From an uncultured Prevotella sp. (GTDB taxonomy: Bacteria > Bacteroidota > Bacteroidia > Bacteroidales > Bacteroidaceae): DNA of 28,380 nt. The translations under genes were made by a program, and so were the position numbers. The notes under the pieces are model-generated. The model did not search any database and was not told where the DNA came from. It saw only the letters and a program-made list of their open reading frames with translations. The stretch spans positions 1-28,380 of the forward strand of contig CAJJWN010000039.1 of assembly GCA_905196835.1 (NCBI GenBank), in the 5' to 3' direction. Positions 8,129-14,766 of this stretch are shown here, piece by piece; position 1 is the stretch's first letter, and the number at the start of each line of letters is the position of its first letter.

Positions 8129-8216
8129 GTAATGGTGGCCTTTGGCCTTGTTAAAGGCCGTCTTTGGCATAGCCGAAGGCCACCTTTGGCGTAACAAGCC
8201 ATGGTTTTTTATACAT
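8129..8216. repeat. 22-bp tandem repeat array A
   Basis: Three clear 22-bp units occupy 8129-8150, 8151-8172 and 8173-8194. CTTTGGC recurs at 8140, 8162 and 8184, exactly 22 apart. AAAGGCC at 8153 and GAAGGCC at 8175 keep the same phase. A weaker unit lies on the left (8107-8128) and another on the right (8195-8216, AAGCCATGG then a T-run). Two outer segments, GGTGGCCTTTGGC (8134-8146) and GCCGAAGGCCACC (8172-8184), are inverted complements with one wobble, so the array can fold. It shares period and core with the arrays at 13562-13647 and 18308-18397. Confidence 0.8.
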
Positions 8217-8487
8217 ATGCTGTTGCTTGGCAGGATTGCCAAACTCTATTTTGGTGATTTTCGCTGACAAACTTTAATTTACTTTTTGCTTGCTTTTACT
8301 TTCCTGAATATTGCAAAATGAAAATCATATATAACTGCGCCAGCCATGTCCCCGTGAGGTCTTACGTGTTGGCGGATGTGTGTGCTAGAGTTTTTTTAAC
8401 GCCTGATGGGTGTTATTTCACAATAGATAGTATCCCTTGTCGCTGCTTATGGTGATGGGAGTGATTGTTTTCCATGTGGCTTGTTGC
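8217..8487. other. Gene-free stretch between repeat array A and the small RNA
   Basis: It contains a short perfect palindrome TTGGCA-GGAT-TGCCAA (8227-8242) and a 45-codon open frame (8318-8455, plus strand, cysteine-rich). The frame has no ribosome site or promoter that I can support. I see no conserved gene here. Confidence 0.35.
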
Positions 8488-8584
8488 GCATAAAAAATAA
8501 AGCGGTGGCCTTCACAGGCAACCGCTCTATATCTTCAATAGGTATTAGTTTTTTAAGGTAAAAAGATTGTTTTCAGGATAACGA
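8488..8584 (-). ncRNA. Predicted stand-alone small RNA, about 95 nt
   Basis: A complete minus-strand transcription unit is visible. The promoter lies at 8588-8619 and predicts a start near 8584. About 55 bases of A/T-rich RNA follow, then a GC-rich hairpin (8526-8517 pairing with 8510-8501, one mismatch, 6-base loop), then the T-rich tail TTATTTTTTA (8500-8491). No open frame of useful size fits inside, and no gene lies downstream on this strand before ald, so it is not an obvious leader. I do not recognise it as tmRNA, RNase P, SRP or 6S RNA. It could be a trans-acting regulator, or a 5' fragment of a decayed gene. Confidence 0.55.
8491..8526 (-). terminator. Terminator of the predicted minus-strand small RNA
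   Basis: On the minus strand AGCGGTTGCC (8526-8517) and GGCCACCGCT (8510-8501) form a 10-position stem with one mismatch around TGTGAA. TTATTTTTTA follows (8500-8491). On the plus strand no T-run follows, so the direction is leftward. Confidence 0.75.
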
Positions 8585-8587
8585 TTG

Positions 8588-8619
8588 CAAATATATAGAC
8601 TTTTTTTTTATTAACCAAA
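8588..8619 (-). promoter_or_regulatory. Promoter of the predicted small RNA
   Basis: On the minus strand TTTG (8619-8616) is followed after exactly 20 bases by TATATTTG (8595-8588). Both match the Bacteroidetes consensus. The spacer is A-rich (nine A's in a row). Confidence 0.65.
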
Positions 8620-8770
8620 TAATAATAAAGATTTATTTTTACAAATTTAGTGTGTGCCCACACAATCCGATATTTTAACGTTTGTTGACTTAAATGTGCT
8701 GAAAAACCATTGATTATATGCTGTTTTTTTAATTGCTGAAAGGCTTATTTTCACTTTTTATTAATATATA

Positions 8771-8802
8771 TTTGTTTTAATGGATAAAACATTGTAACTT
8801 TG
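8771..8802 (+). promoter_or_regulatory. Promoter of the GHL10 gene
   Basis: TTTG at 8771-8774, a 20-base spacer, then TAACTTTG at 8795-8802: a perfect Bacteroidetes promoter. The G at 8802 is only 4 bases before the ATG at 8807, so the predicted transcript starts at or next to the start codon. Confidence 0.75.
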
Positions 8803-8806
8803 GGGT

Positions 8807-10330
8807 ATGAAAAAATACTTATTCCACCAGTCAAGACTACTTTTAGTGGTTTGCATGTTTCTGCTTGGTGTGTTGCAGGGACGTTCCGGCAATTCTCCCA
8901 AACGTGAGTTCAGGGGGGCTTGGATACAGTGTGTTAACGGGCAGTTCTTGGGCATGGGAACGCGCCAGATGCAGGAAACGCTTGCGTATCAGCTTGACAG
9001 GCTCAAGGCGTGCGGCGTCAATGCGATAATATTCCAGGTGCGGCCGGAGTGTGATGCATTGTATGAAAGCAGGCTTGAACCGTGGAGCCGTTTCCTTACG
9101 GGGCGTCAGGGACAGGCGCCTGCGCCGTATTGGGACCCTTTGGCGTGGATGGTGGAGCAGTGCCACAAGCGCGGGATGGAGCTTCACGCGTGGATTAACC
9201 CATATAGGGCAAAGACAAAGACCACGAGGGAACTTGCCAAAAACCATGTGGCGATAAAGCATCCTGAAACCGTTTTTGCATACGACGGCCAGTTGATTTT
9301 AAATCCCGGGTTGCCAGAAAACCGTGACTATATATGCAAAGTAGTTGCAGACATCGTGGAGCGTTATGATGTTGACGGCCTGCATATTGATGATTACTTC
9401 TATCCATATCCTGCGGCTGGGCAGAAAATCCCAGACGGTCGCGAGTTCGCAATGTATAATAACGGAATACGGGACATTGGCGACTGGCGCCGTTATAACG
9501 TCAACCTGTTCATGAAACAGCTTTATGAGACCATACACGGAGTTAAACCATGGGTGAAGTTTGGTGTTTCTCCGTTTGGCATTTACCGCAATAAGAAATC
9601 GGCTCCGGGTATAGGCAGCAAGACCAACGGCCTTCAGAATTATGACGATTTGTATGCTGACGTGCTGATGTGGGTGAATAACGGCTGGGTTGACTATTGT
9701 GTACCACAGCTATATTGGGAGATAGGACATAAGGCGGCAGACTATGCTACTCTTATTGAGTGGTGGAACAAGTATGCAGGAAAGCGGCATCTGTATATTG
9801 GTGAGGATGTGGAAAGGACAGCCAAATACCCTGATACCGTTAATCCAAACATCAACCAGCTGCCTGCAAAACGCGGGCTTCATGGCCAGATGAGGAATGT
9901 CAACGGTACTGTATTATGGTATGCAAAGGCCGTGGTTGATAATGTCGGCAATTACGGTTCTCTCCTGGAGAAGGTATATTGGAAATATCCTGCGCTTGTG
10001 CCCACCATGCCTTATATTGACGGGAAAGCTCCGAAGAAGGTCAAGAAAATGAAGTTTATAGACATGGACGGCAAGCCAGTGTTGTTCTGGAAAGCGCCAA
10101 GCGGGAAAGGATGGAAGAACGAGGCAGTAAAATATGTGGTGTATAAATTTGAAAAAGGCGACCGTGTAGACATTGCCGACCCGTCGAAGATTGTAGCCGT
10201 TACTACCGATGAGTTTTACGAGATACCAGCATCGGAAATCCGTCCGGGCGAGAAGGTCAAGTATGCAGTGACCTCCTTGGACAGGATGAGTAATGAGAGC
10301 AAGCCGAAGAAGAAGTCAATTAAATATTAA
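8807..10330 (+). CDS. GHL10 (DUF187) family secreted glycan hydrolase-like protein
   Basis: The protein has 507 residues. An N-terminal signal peptide (KKYLFHQSR, then a hydrophobic run to about residue 25) precedes the GHL10 barrel from REFRGAWIQ (34-42). Family signatures are FQVRPECDALY (76-86), HAWINPYR (127-134) and GLHIDDYFYP (191-200) with candidate catalytic acids Asp195/Asp196. PQLYWEIG (300-307) lies late in the barrel. A C-terminal fibronectin III-like domain spans about 405-500. Characterised relatives such as E. coli DigH (YddW) cleave denuded peptidoglycan glycan strands. The substrate here is not shown, and peptidoglycan and other glycans are both possible. The gene is followed after 11 bases by a 145-residue protein gene. 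Confidence 0.88.
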   Translation: MKKYLFHQSRLLLVVCMFLLGVLQGRSGNSPKREFRGAWIQCVNGQFLGMGTRQMQETLAYQLDRLKACGVNAIIFQVRPECDALYESRLEPWSRFLTGRQGQAPAPYWDPLAWMVEQCHKRGMELHAWINPYRAKTKTTRELAKNHVAIKHPETVFAYDGQLILNPGLPENRDYICKVVADIVERYDVDGLHIDDYFYPYPAAGQKIPDGREFAMYNNGIRDIGDWRRYNVNLFMKQLYETIHGVKPWVKFGVSPFGIYRNKKSAPGIGSKTNGLQNYDDLYADVLMWVNNGWVDYCVPQLYWEIGHKAADYATLIEWWNKYAGKRHLYIGEDVERTAKYPDTVNPNINQLPAKRGLHGQMRNVNGTVLWYAKAVVDNVGNYGSLLEKVYWKYPALVPTMPYIDGKAPKKVKKMKFIDMDGKPVLFWKAPSGKGWKNEAVKYVVYKFEKGDRVDIADPSKIVAVTTDEFYEIPASEIRPGEKVKYAVTSLDRMSNESKPKKKSIKY

Positions 10331-10341
10331 AATACCAGGCC

Positions 10342-10779
10342 ATGAAAGTGAGTGATGCAACCCTTGCGCAGTTAGAGCGTTTTATAAGGAAGATAGCGCA
10401 GAAGTTCCCTTCGGTTGAGGAACCGTCGATAATGACAGACATACATTTGAGTTTGTCGCAAGAAACGGGAGAGTTTATGGCGTTTGACGATAATGACAAC
10501 GAGATAACTCGTTGTGTCATGGACGACTGGATAAACAGTTCCGAGCCTGATTTTTATGACAATGCGGCCGGCGTTATAAGGGATGTGATAACCCGTTTGC
10601 AGGATGTTGCGGACAATTTATGCATATTGAAGCCGTACAGTTTTGTCCTTGAGAATGACGACAGGGAACATTTGTGTGAATTGTACCTTGTTGACAGCGA
10701 CATCAAAATTATCGGGGGCGACCTTATGAAGGGATTGGATGAGGACCTAGACAAGTTTCTTGACGATTTGTTGAAATAA
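10342..10779 (+). CDS. Acidic conserved-looking protein of unknown function
   Basis: I do not recognise this 145-residue protein. It begins MKVSDATLAQLERFIRKIAQ and has no signal peptide or membrane helix, so it should be cytoplasmic. It is rich in Asp/Glu. The middle (MTDIHLSLSQETGEFMAFDD) looks beta-stranded, the following DFYDNAAGVIRDVITRLQDV looks helical, and the end (LMKGLDEDLDKFLDDLLK) is an acidic amphipathic helix. Codon use and the 11-base spacing after the GHL10 gene support a real gene co-transcribed with it. A hairpin lies 17 bases after its stop. No function is proposed. Confidence 0.72.
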   Translation: MKVSDATLAQLERFIRKIAQKFPSVEEPSIMTDIHLSLSQETGEFMAFDDNDNEITRCVMDDWINSSEPDFYDNAAGVIRDVITRLQDVADNLCILKPYSFVLENDDREHLCELYLVDSDIKIIGGDLMKGLDEDLDKFLDDLLK

Positions 10780-10795
10780 ATATAGCCTATACTTC

Positions 10796-10845
10796 AGCGA
10801 CATTGTTTATATACATATTTTGTTTGTGATGTATGCAACGTCGCT
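10796..10845. repeat. Two-tier hairpin after the 145-residue gene
   Basis: AGCGACATTG (10796-10805) and CAACGTCGCT (10836-10845) are complementary except at one position. Inside the loop ATACAT (10811-10816) pairs with ATGTAT (10829-10834). No T-run follows on the plus strand, so it is not a standard terminator. It may end or protect the upstream transcript. Confidence 0.5.
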
Positions 10846-10880
10846 TAATATGAGTATTTAAAATCATGTAGAAAAGCTTG

Positions 10881-10909
10881 TTAAGCGAACTTTAAGCGTC
10901 GGTTAAGTA
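10881..10909 (+). promoter_or_regulatory. Helically phased TTAAGCG repeats upstream of the GH3 gene
   Basis: TTAAGCG occurs at 10881-10887 and 10892-10898 and as TTAAGTA at 10903-10909, each start exactly 11 bp from the last. A further ATAAGCG lies at 10926-10932 and an inverted CGCTTAA at 10842-10848. The block covers about -71 to -43 from the predicted GH3 transcription start. It looks like an operator or activator site for a multimeric regulator. The regulator is not known. Confidence 0.5.
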
Positions 10910-10940
10910 TTTTTTTATAATACGAATAAGCGTTGGTCTT

Positions 10941-10948
10941 TAATTTTG
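10941..10948 (+). promoter_or_regulatory. -7 element of the GH3 gene promoter
   Basis: TAATTTTG matches TAnnTTTG, with a predicted start near 10952 and a leader of about 25 bases. The -33 position (around 10917-10920) lacks TTTG, which would suit a promoter needing an activator. Confidence 0.55.
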
Positions 10949-10976
10949 CAGCCAAAGATTTACGTAAATAAGTATT

Positions 10977-13547
10977 ATGAAAACGTACAAGAAGTTTGCA
11001 TTTACAGCATTATTGACTATTTCCGCTTGCGGCGTTTCAGCCCAATCTGTCGAGTTGTACAAGGATGAAAACGCCCCGACACATGAGCGTGTAATGGATT
11101 TGCTGTCACGTTTGACGGTAGAGGAAAAGATTGGTTTGTTGCGTGCTACGTCGCCCGGCATTCCCCGGTTGGGCATACCCAAGTATTATCATGGCAACGA
11201 GGCGCTACACGGTGTCGTAAGACCCGGGCGTTTCACTGTATTTCCACAAGCCATAGGATTGGCCTCTACATGGAATCCAAGGTTGCAATATCAAGTGGCT
11301 ACGGTGATTTCAGACGAAGCCCGGGCACGCTGGAACGAGCTTGACCAAGGGCGTAAGCAGACGTATCAGTTCAGCGATTTGCTTACATTCTGGTCTCCTA
11401 CGGTGAACATGGCACGCGACCCTCGATGGGGGCGGACGCCTGAAACATATGGTGAAGACCCTTATTTGAGCGGAGTGATGGGTACGGCTTTTGTGCGCGG
11501 ACTGCAAGGTGACGATGACAGATACCTTAAAGTGGTAGCAACACCGAAGCATTTTGCAGCCAACAATGAGGAGCATAACCGTTTCATGTGTAATCCGCAA
11601 ATATCCGAGAAACAGTTAAGGGAATATTACCTTCCGGCATTCGAGGCTTGTATAAAGGACGGCAAGGCAGCCTCGATAATGGCCGCTTACAACGCTATAA
11701 ACGATGTGCCTTGTTCTGCAAATCCATGGTTGTTGGATAAGGTGTTGCGTAGGGACTGGGACTTTGGCGGCTATGTGGTTTCCGATTGTGGCGGAGTTTC
11801 ATTGCTGCGTACCGGACATGAATATGTGAAGACCAAGGAAGCGGCTGCAACTCTTGCGCTTAAAGCCGGCTTGGACTTGGAGTGTGGTGACGATGTTTAC
11901 GACAAGCCGTTATTGAATGCGTACCGTCAGTATATGGTTTCTGATGCAGATATAGACACTGCTGCCTACCGTGTGTTGAAAGCGCGTATGCGGTTAGGCT
12001 TGTTTGACGATGCTGATAAAAATCCATATGCTCAAATTCCGCCGTCTGTAATAGGTTCAGAGAAGCATCAGCAAGTGGCTCTCCAGGCGGCAAGGGAGTG
12101 CATTGTGCTTTTGAAGAACGATAAAAACATGCTGCCGTTAAATCCGAACAAAGTCAAGTCAATAGCCGTTGTAGGCATCAACGCGGGCAAATGTGAGTTT
12201 GGTGATTACAGCGGTTCGCCTGTTATTGCTCCGGTTTCAATACTTGACGGCATTCGCCGCCGTGTTGGCAACAAGGTAAAGGTGGTGTATGCTCCGTGGA
12301 AATCTGCGGTAGACGGTATGGAGTTGATACAAGGTGAGAGCTTTCCGGAAGGGTTGAAGGCGGAGTATTACAACAACACCAGGCTTGAAGGCACTCCCAA
12401 GGTACGCAAGGAAGAATGGATAAACTTTGAGCCTGGCAATCAGGCGCCTGACCCGTTCCTGCCAGCTTCGCCTTTGTCTGTGCGGTGGACGGGCAAACTT
12501 CGTCCGACGGTTTCCGGCAAATACAAGTTCAGTTTCACTTCTGATGACGGTTGCCGGCTGGCCATCGACGGCAAGATGTTGATTGACGCATGGCAAGGCC
12601 ATACCGTGCGTACAGATACGGCCGAGATATATCTTGAGGCTGGCAGGGACTATGAGCTGAAGGCCGAGTATTATGACAACCGCGATTATGCCGTTGCAAA
12701 GTTGCAATGGAAGGTGCCGCAGGTTGGAACGCAGACACGCCTTGACCTGTATGGCGAGGCCGGCAAGGCCGTGAGGGAGTGTGAAACGGTTGTTGCGGTG
12801 CTTGGCATTAACAAGTCGATAGAGCGTGAAGGGCAAGACAGGTATGACATTCTTTTACCGGCCGACCAGCGGGAGTTTTTGCAAGAGATATACAAGGTAA
12901 ATAAAAATGTTGTAGTCGTGCTTGTGGCAGGCAGCTCCTTGGCTGTCAACTGGATGGACGAGCATGTCCCGGCGATAGTGAACGCCTGGTATCCGGGCGA
13001 GAGCGGAGGTACGGCTGTGGCTGAAGTATTGTTTGGCGACTATAATCCCGGTGGGCGTTTGCCGCTGACTTATTATAAAAGCCTTGCCGACCTGCCTGCT
13101 TTCGACGATTATGACATCACAAAGGGACGTACTTACCAGTATTTCAAGGGCGACGTGCTTTATCCGTTTGGTTATGGATTGAGCTATACATCATTCAAAT
13201 ATTCAGACTTGAAGGTTGCTGAAGACGCTGAGTTTGTCAATGTGTCGTTTACGTTGAAGAACACAGGCAGGCGCACGGGAGACGAGGTTGCACAAGTCTA
13301 CGTCAGGCTGCCGCAACGCGAAGGGGCTATGCCTGCAAAGGAACTGAAAGGCTTTGAGCGTGTAACGTTGCAAAAAGGAGAAAAGCGCAATGTGATGATA
13401 AAGCTGCGCAAAGACCTTCTGCGCTATTGGGATGAAGGCAAGAGCCGCTTTGTTTATCCGTCGGGCGAATATGAGATAATGGTAGGTTCGTCTTCGGCTG
13501 ACATCCGTCTTGACGGAGTTGTGACATTGGCAAACGGCGGGAAGTAA
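10977..13547 (+). CDS. Secreted glycoside hydrolase family 3 enzyme with PA14 insert
   Basis: The protein has 856 residues with a signal peptide ending near SAQ (21-23). The GH3 N-terminal barrel includes PRWGRTPETYGEDPYLSG (149-166) and ATPKHFAANNEEHNR (188-202). The nucleophile is Asp270 in YVVSDCGG; SDC rather than SDW is the form common in beta-xylosidases. A PA14-like domain (about 454-590, LKAEYYNNTRLEG to YAVAKLQW) is inserted in the C-terminal GH3 domain. The probable acid/base is Glu618 in EREGQDR. A fibronectin III-like domain (about 745-845) closes the protein. It should release terminal xylose or glucose from oligosaccharides in the periplasm or at the surface. No SusC/SusD pair is nearby, so it is not in a classical polysaccharide utilisation locus. 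Confidence 0.93.
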   Translation: MKTYKKFAFTALLTISACGVSAQSVELYKDENAPTHERVMDLLSRLTVEEKIGLLRATSPGIPRLGIPKYYHGNEALHGVVRPGRFTVFPQAIGLASTWNPRLQYQVATVISDEARARWNELDQGRKQTYQFSDLLTFWSPTVNMARDPRWGRTPETYGEDPYLSGVMGTAFVRGLQGDDDRYLKVVATPKHFAANNEEHNRFMCNPQISEKQLREYYLPAFEACIKDGKAASIMAAYNAINDVPCSANPWLLDKVLRRDWDFGGYVVSDCGGVSLLRTGHEYVKTKEAAATLALKAGLDLECGDDVYDKPLLNAYRQYMVSDADIDTAAYRVLKARMRLGLFDDADKNPYAQIPPSVIGSEKHQQVALQAARECIVLLKNDKNMLPLNPNKVKSIAVVGINAGKCEFGDYSGSPVIAPVSILDGIRRRVGNKVKVVYAPWKSAVDGMELIQGESFPEGLKAEYYNNTRLEGTPKVRKEEWINFEPGNQAPDPFLPASPLSVRWTGKLRPTVSGKYKFSFTSDDGCRLAIDGKMLIDAWQGHTVRTDTAEIYLEAGRDYELKAEYYDNRDYAVAKLQWKVPQVGTQTRLDLYGEAGKAVRECETVVAVLGINKSIEREGQDRYDILLPADQREFLQEIYKVNKNVVVVLVAGSSLAVNWMDEHVPAIVNAWYPGESGGTAVAEVLFGDYNPGGRLPLTYYKSLADLPAFDDYDITKGRTYQYFKGDVLYPFGYGLSYTSFKYSDLKVAEDAEFVNVSFTLKNTGRRTGDEVAQVYVRLPQREGAMPAKELKGFERVTLQKGEKRNVMIKLRKDLLRYWDEGKSRFVYPSGEYEIMVGSSSADIRLDGVVTLANGGK

Positions 13548-13837
13548 GCTTGACGTTTTTCAATAGGCCGTGAATTACAGGCTAAAAGGCCGTCGATTGT
13601 ATTGCAAAAGGCCGTCTTTCATCATGCGAAAGACGGCCTTTTGCAATCCGTTGAGCGTCAGGTGTTTATGAGTGTGTTTGCTTTCATGGCCTGCATTGGC
13701 GCAATGTTTGGCTGCTGTATGTTGTCTGCTGAGCCTCATTGCTTTTGGTATTGAGCGTATTTTTATCCAAATTTTATGTTTTATTCAAAATAAAGCGTGA
13801 AAACGAAACGGCTTTTTGACTTTTTTAGCTAACATGT
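13548..13837. other. Gene-free stretch between the GH3 gene and gldB
   Basis: It holds repeat array B (13562-13647) and then about 190 bases with no supportable gene. Isolated ATGGCC and GGCGCAATG words near 13685-13705 may be decayed repeat units. The promoter of gldB begins at 13837. Confidence 0.5.
13562..13647. repeat. 22-bp tandem repeat array B with perfect 20-bp hairpin
   Basis: AGGCCGT recurs at 13565, 13587 and 13609, exactly 22 bp apart, defining three 22-bp units; the last two both begin AAAAGGCCGTC. A fourth copy is inverted (ACGGCCT, 13633-13639). As a result 13601-13620 is perfectly complementary to 13628-13647, a 20-bp stem with a 7-base loop (ATCATGC). It begins 14 bases after the GH3 stop. 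No strong T-run follows, though it could still end or stabilise the GH3 transcript. It belongs to the same family as arrays A and C. Confidence 0.85.
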
Positions 13838-13867
13838 TTGATTATACAATATTTTTTAGTATTTTTG
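13837..13867 (+). promoter_or_regulatory. Promoter of gldB
   Basis: TTTG at 13837-13840, a 19-base spacer, then TATTTTTG at 13860-13867. The predicted start is near 13871, leaving a 15-base leader that contains an unusually good Shine-Dalgarno AAGGAG (13877-13882) before the ATG at 13886. Confidence 0.7.
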
Positions 13868-13885
13868 CAAAAAGAAAAGGAGTGC

Positions 13886-14695
13886 ATGGTTAGGAAAATC
13901 CACATAATGCTGTTTGCGGCATTGTTCGTTTTCGTGGCATGTGACATAAAGTTGAAGCCGTTTGACGATAGCGAGCACCGCATGGAGGTGTGCCGTTACG
14001 ACCGTTTGGAGAGTCAGTATCTTACTACGGGCGATTTTTCGGCTTTGCAGCAAATGAACATGGATTATCCTATGGAGACGCGTACGTTGATAGAGGATGT
14101 GTTGCGGCTTGGCGAGGTGAACGACCCGCAGATAAACCATAAATTTCTTGCGTTCTTCCAGGACTCCACGTTGCAGACAATCGTGTCGGATGCGGAGTCG
14201 CAATATGCCAACATGGATGACATAAACTCCAAGTTGAACAGTGCTTTTGAAAAGCTTAAGAAGCATATACCAGACATGCCCATACCCAACGTGTATGCAC
14301 AGATTGGTGCTTTGGACCAGAGCATTGTAGTAGGCAACCAGTCGATAGGCATATCTTTGGACAAGTATCTCGGCAAAGACTATCCGTTGTACAAGAAGTA
14401 TTACCTGCCGTCGCAGCGTGCGTCGATGACACGCGAGCACATCGTGCCCGACTGCCTCAGCTTTTACCTGCTCGGACTTTATCCGATGCACGACTTTGAG
14501 GCCCGCACACAGTTGGAACGCGACATACATATAGGTAAAATCATGTGGGTATGCAACGTCGTTTTGGGGCATAAGTTCTTCAAGTCGCAGTATATCAATA
14601 TCGTAGACAAATACATGTCGGCAAACAAATCTGTCGATATTGAGCAATTGCTGGAAGAGAACAATTGTTCGCGCATCATCGGAATGATGCGGTAA
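13886..14695 (+). CDS. gldB: GldB-like gliding motility family lipoprotein
   Basis: From the ATG at 13886, chosen for its AAGGAG ribosome site, the protein has 269 residues. A short positive N-terminus and hydrophobic run end at a lipobox with Cys19 (FVFVAC), so it is an envelope lipoprotein. EVCRYDRLESQYLTTGDF, followed by MNMDYPMETRTLIEDVLRLG, and the later SIGISLDKYLGKDYPLYKKY and EHIVPDCLSFYLLG segments resemble the GldB family. GldB is needed for gliding in Flavobacterium, but homologues are widespread in non-gliding Bacteroidetes, where the role is unclear. No other gld genes are present here. A second lipoprotein gene follows after 71 bases. Confidence 0.8.
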   Translation: MVRKIHIMLFAALFVFVACDIKLKPFDDSEHRMEVCRYDRLESQYLTTGDFSALQQMNMDYPMETRTLIEDVLRLGEVNDPQINHKFLAFFQDSTLQTIVSDAESQYANMDDINSKLNSAFEKLKKHIPDMPIPNVYAQIGALDQSIVVGNQSIGISLDKYLGKDYPLYKKYYLPSQRASMTREHIVPDCLSFYLLGLYPMHDFEARTQLERDIHIGKIMWVCNVVLGHKFFKSQYINIVDKYMSANKSVDIEQLLEENNCSRIIGMMR

Positions 14696-14766
14696 TTCGA
14701 GGTATAAGCTGTTCCCTTTTCCTTCCTTATATGCAATATTGCAAGCCGCCCGGCGTTATAATAACG

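Noticed and set aside
7879..8202. 107-codon minus-strand open frame across repeat array A
   Set aside because: It translates the 22-bp repeats and decayed sequence, has a basic low-information composition and no matching promoter.
8129..8216. CRISPR-like array of short direct repeats
   Set aside because: Repeats are contiguous without unique spacers, are degenerate, and no cas genes are nearby.
8227..8242. Palindrome TTGGCA-GGAT-TGCCAA
   Set aside because: Only 6-bp arms, no T-run and no nearby promoter; likely chance.
8318..8455. 45-codon plus-strand open frame, cysteine-rich
   Set aside because: No promoter or ribosome site, no recognisable motif, and it lies in a gene-poor stretch where chance frames of this size are expected.
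12237..12836. 199-codon minus-strand open frame
   Set aside because: Shadow of the GH3 gene, whose PA14 and GH3 domains are intact over this range.
13856..14647. 263-codon minus-strand open frame
   Set aside because: It is antisense to gldB, which has a promoter, ribosome site, lipobox and family motifs; the antisense frame has none.
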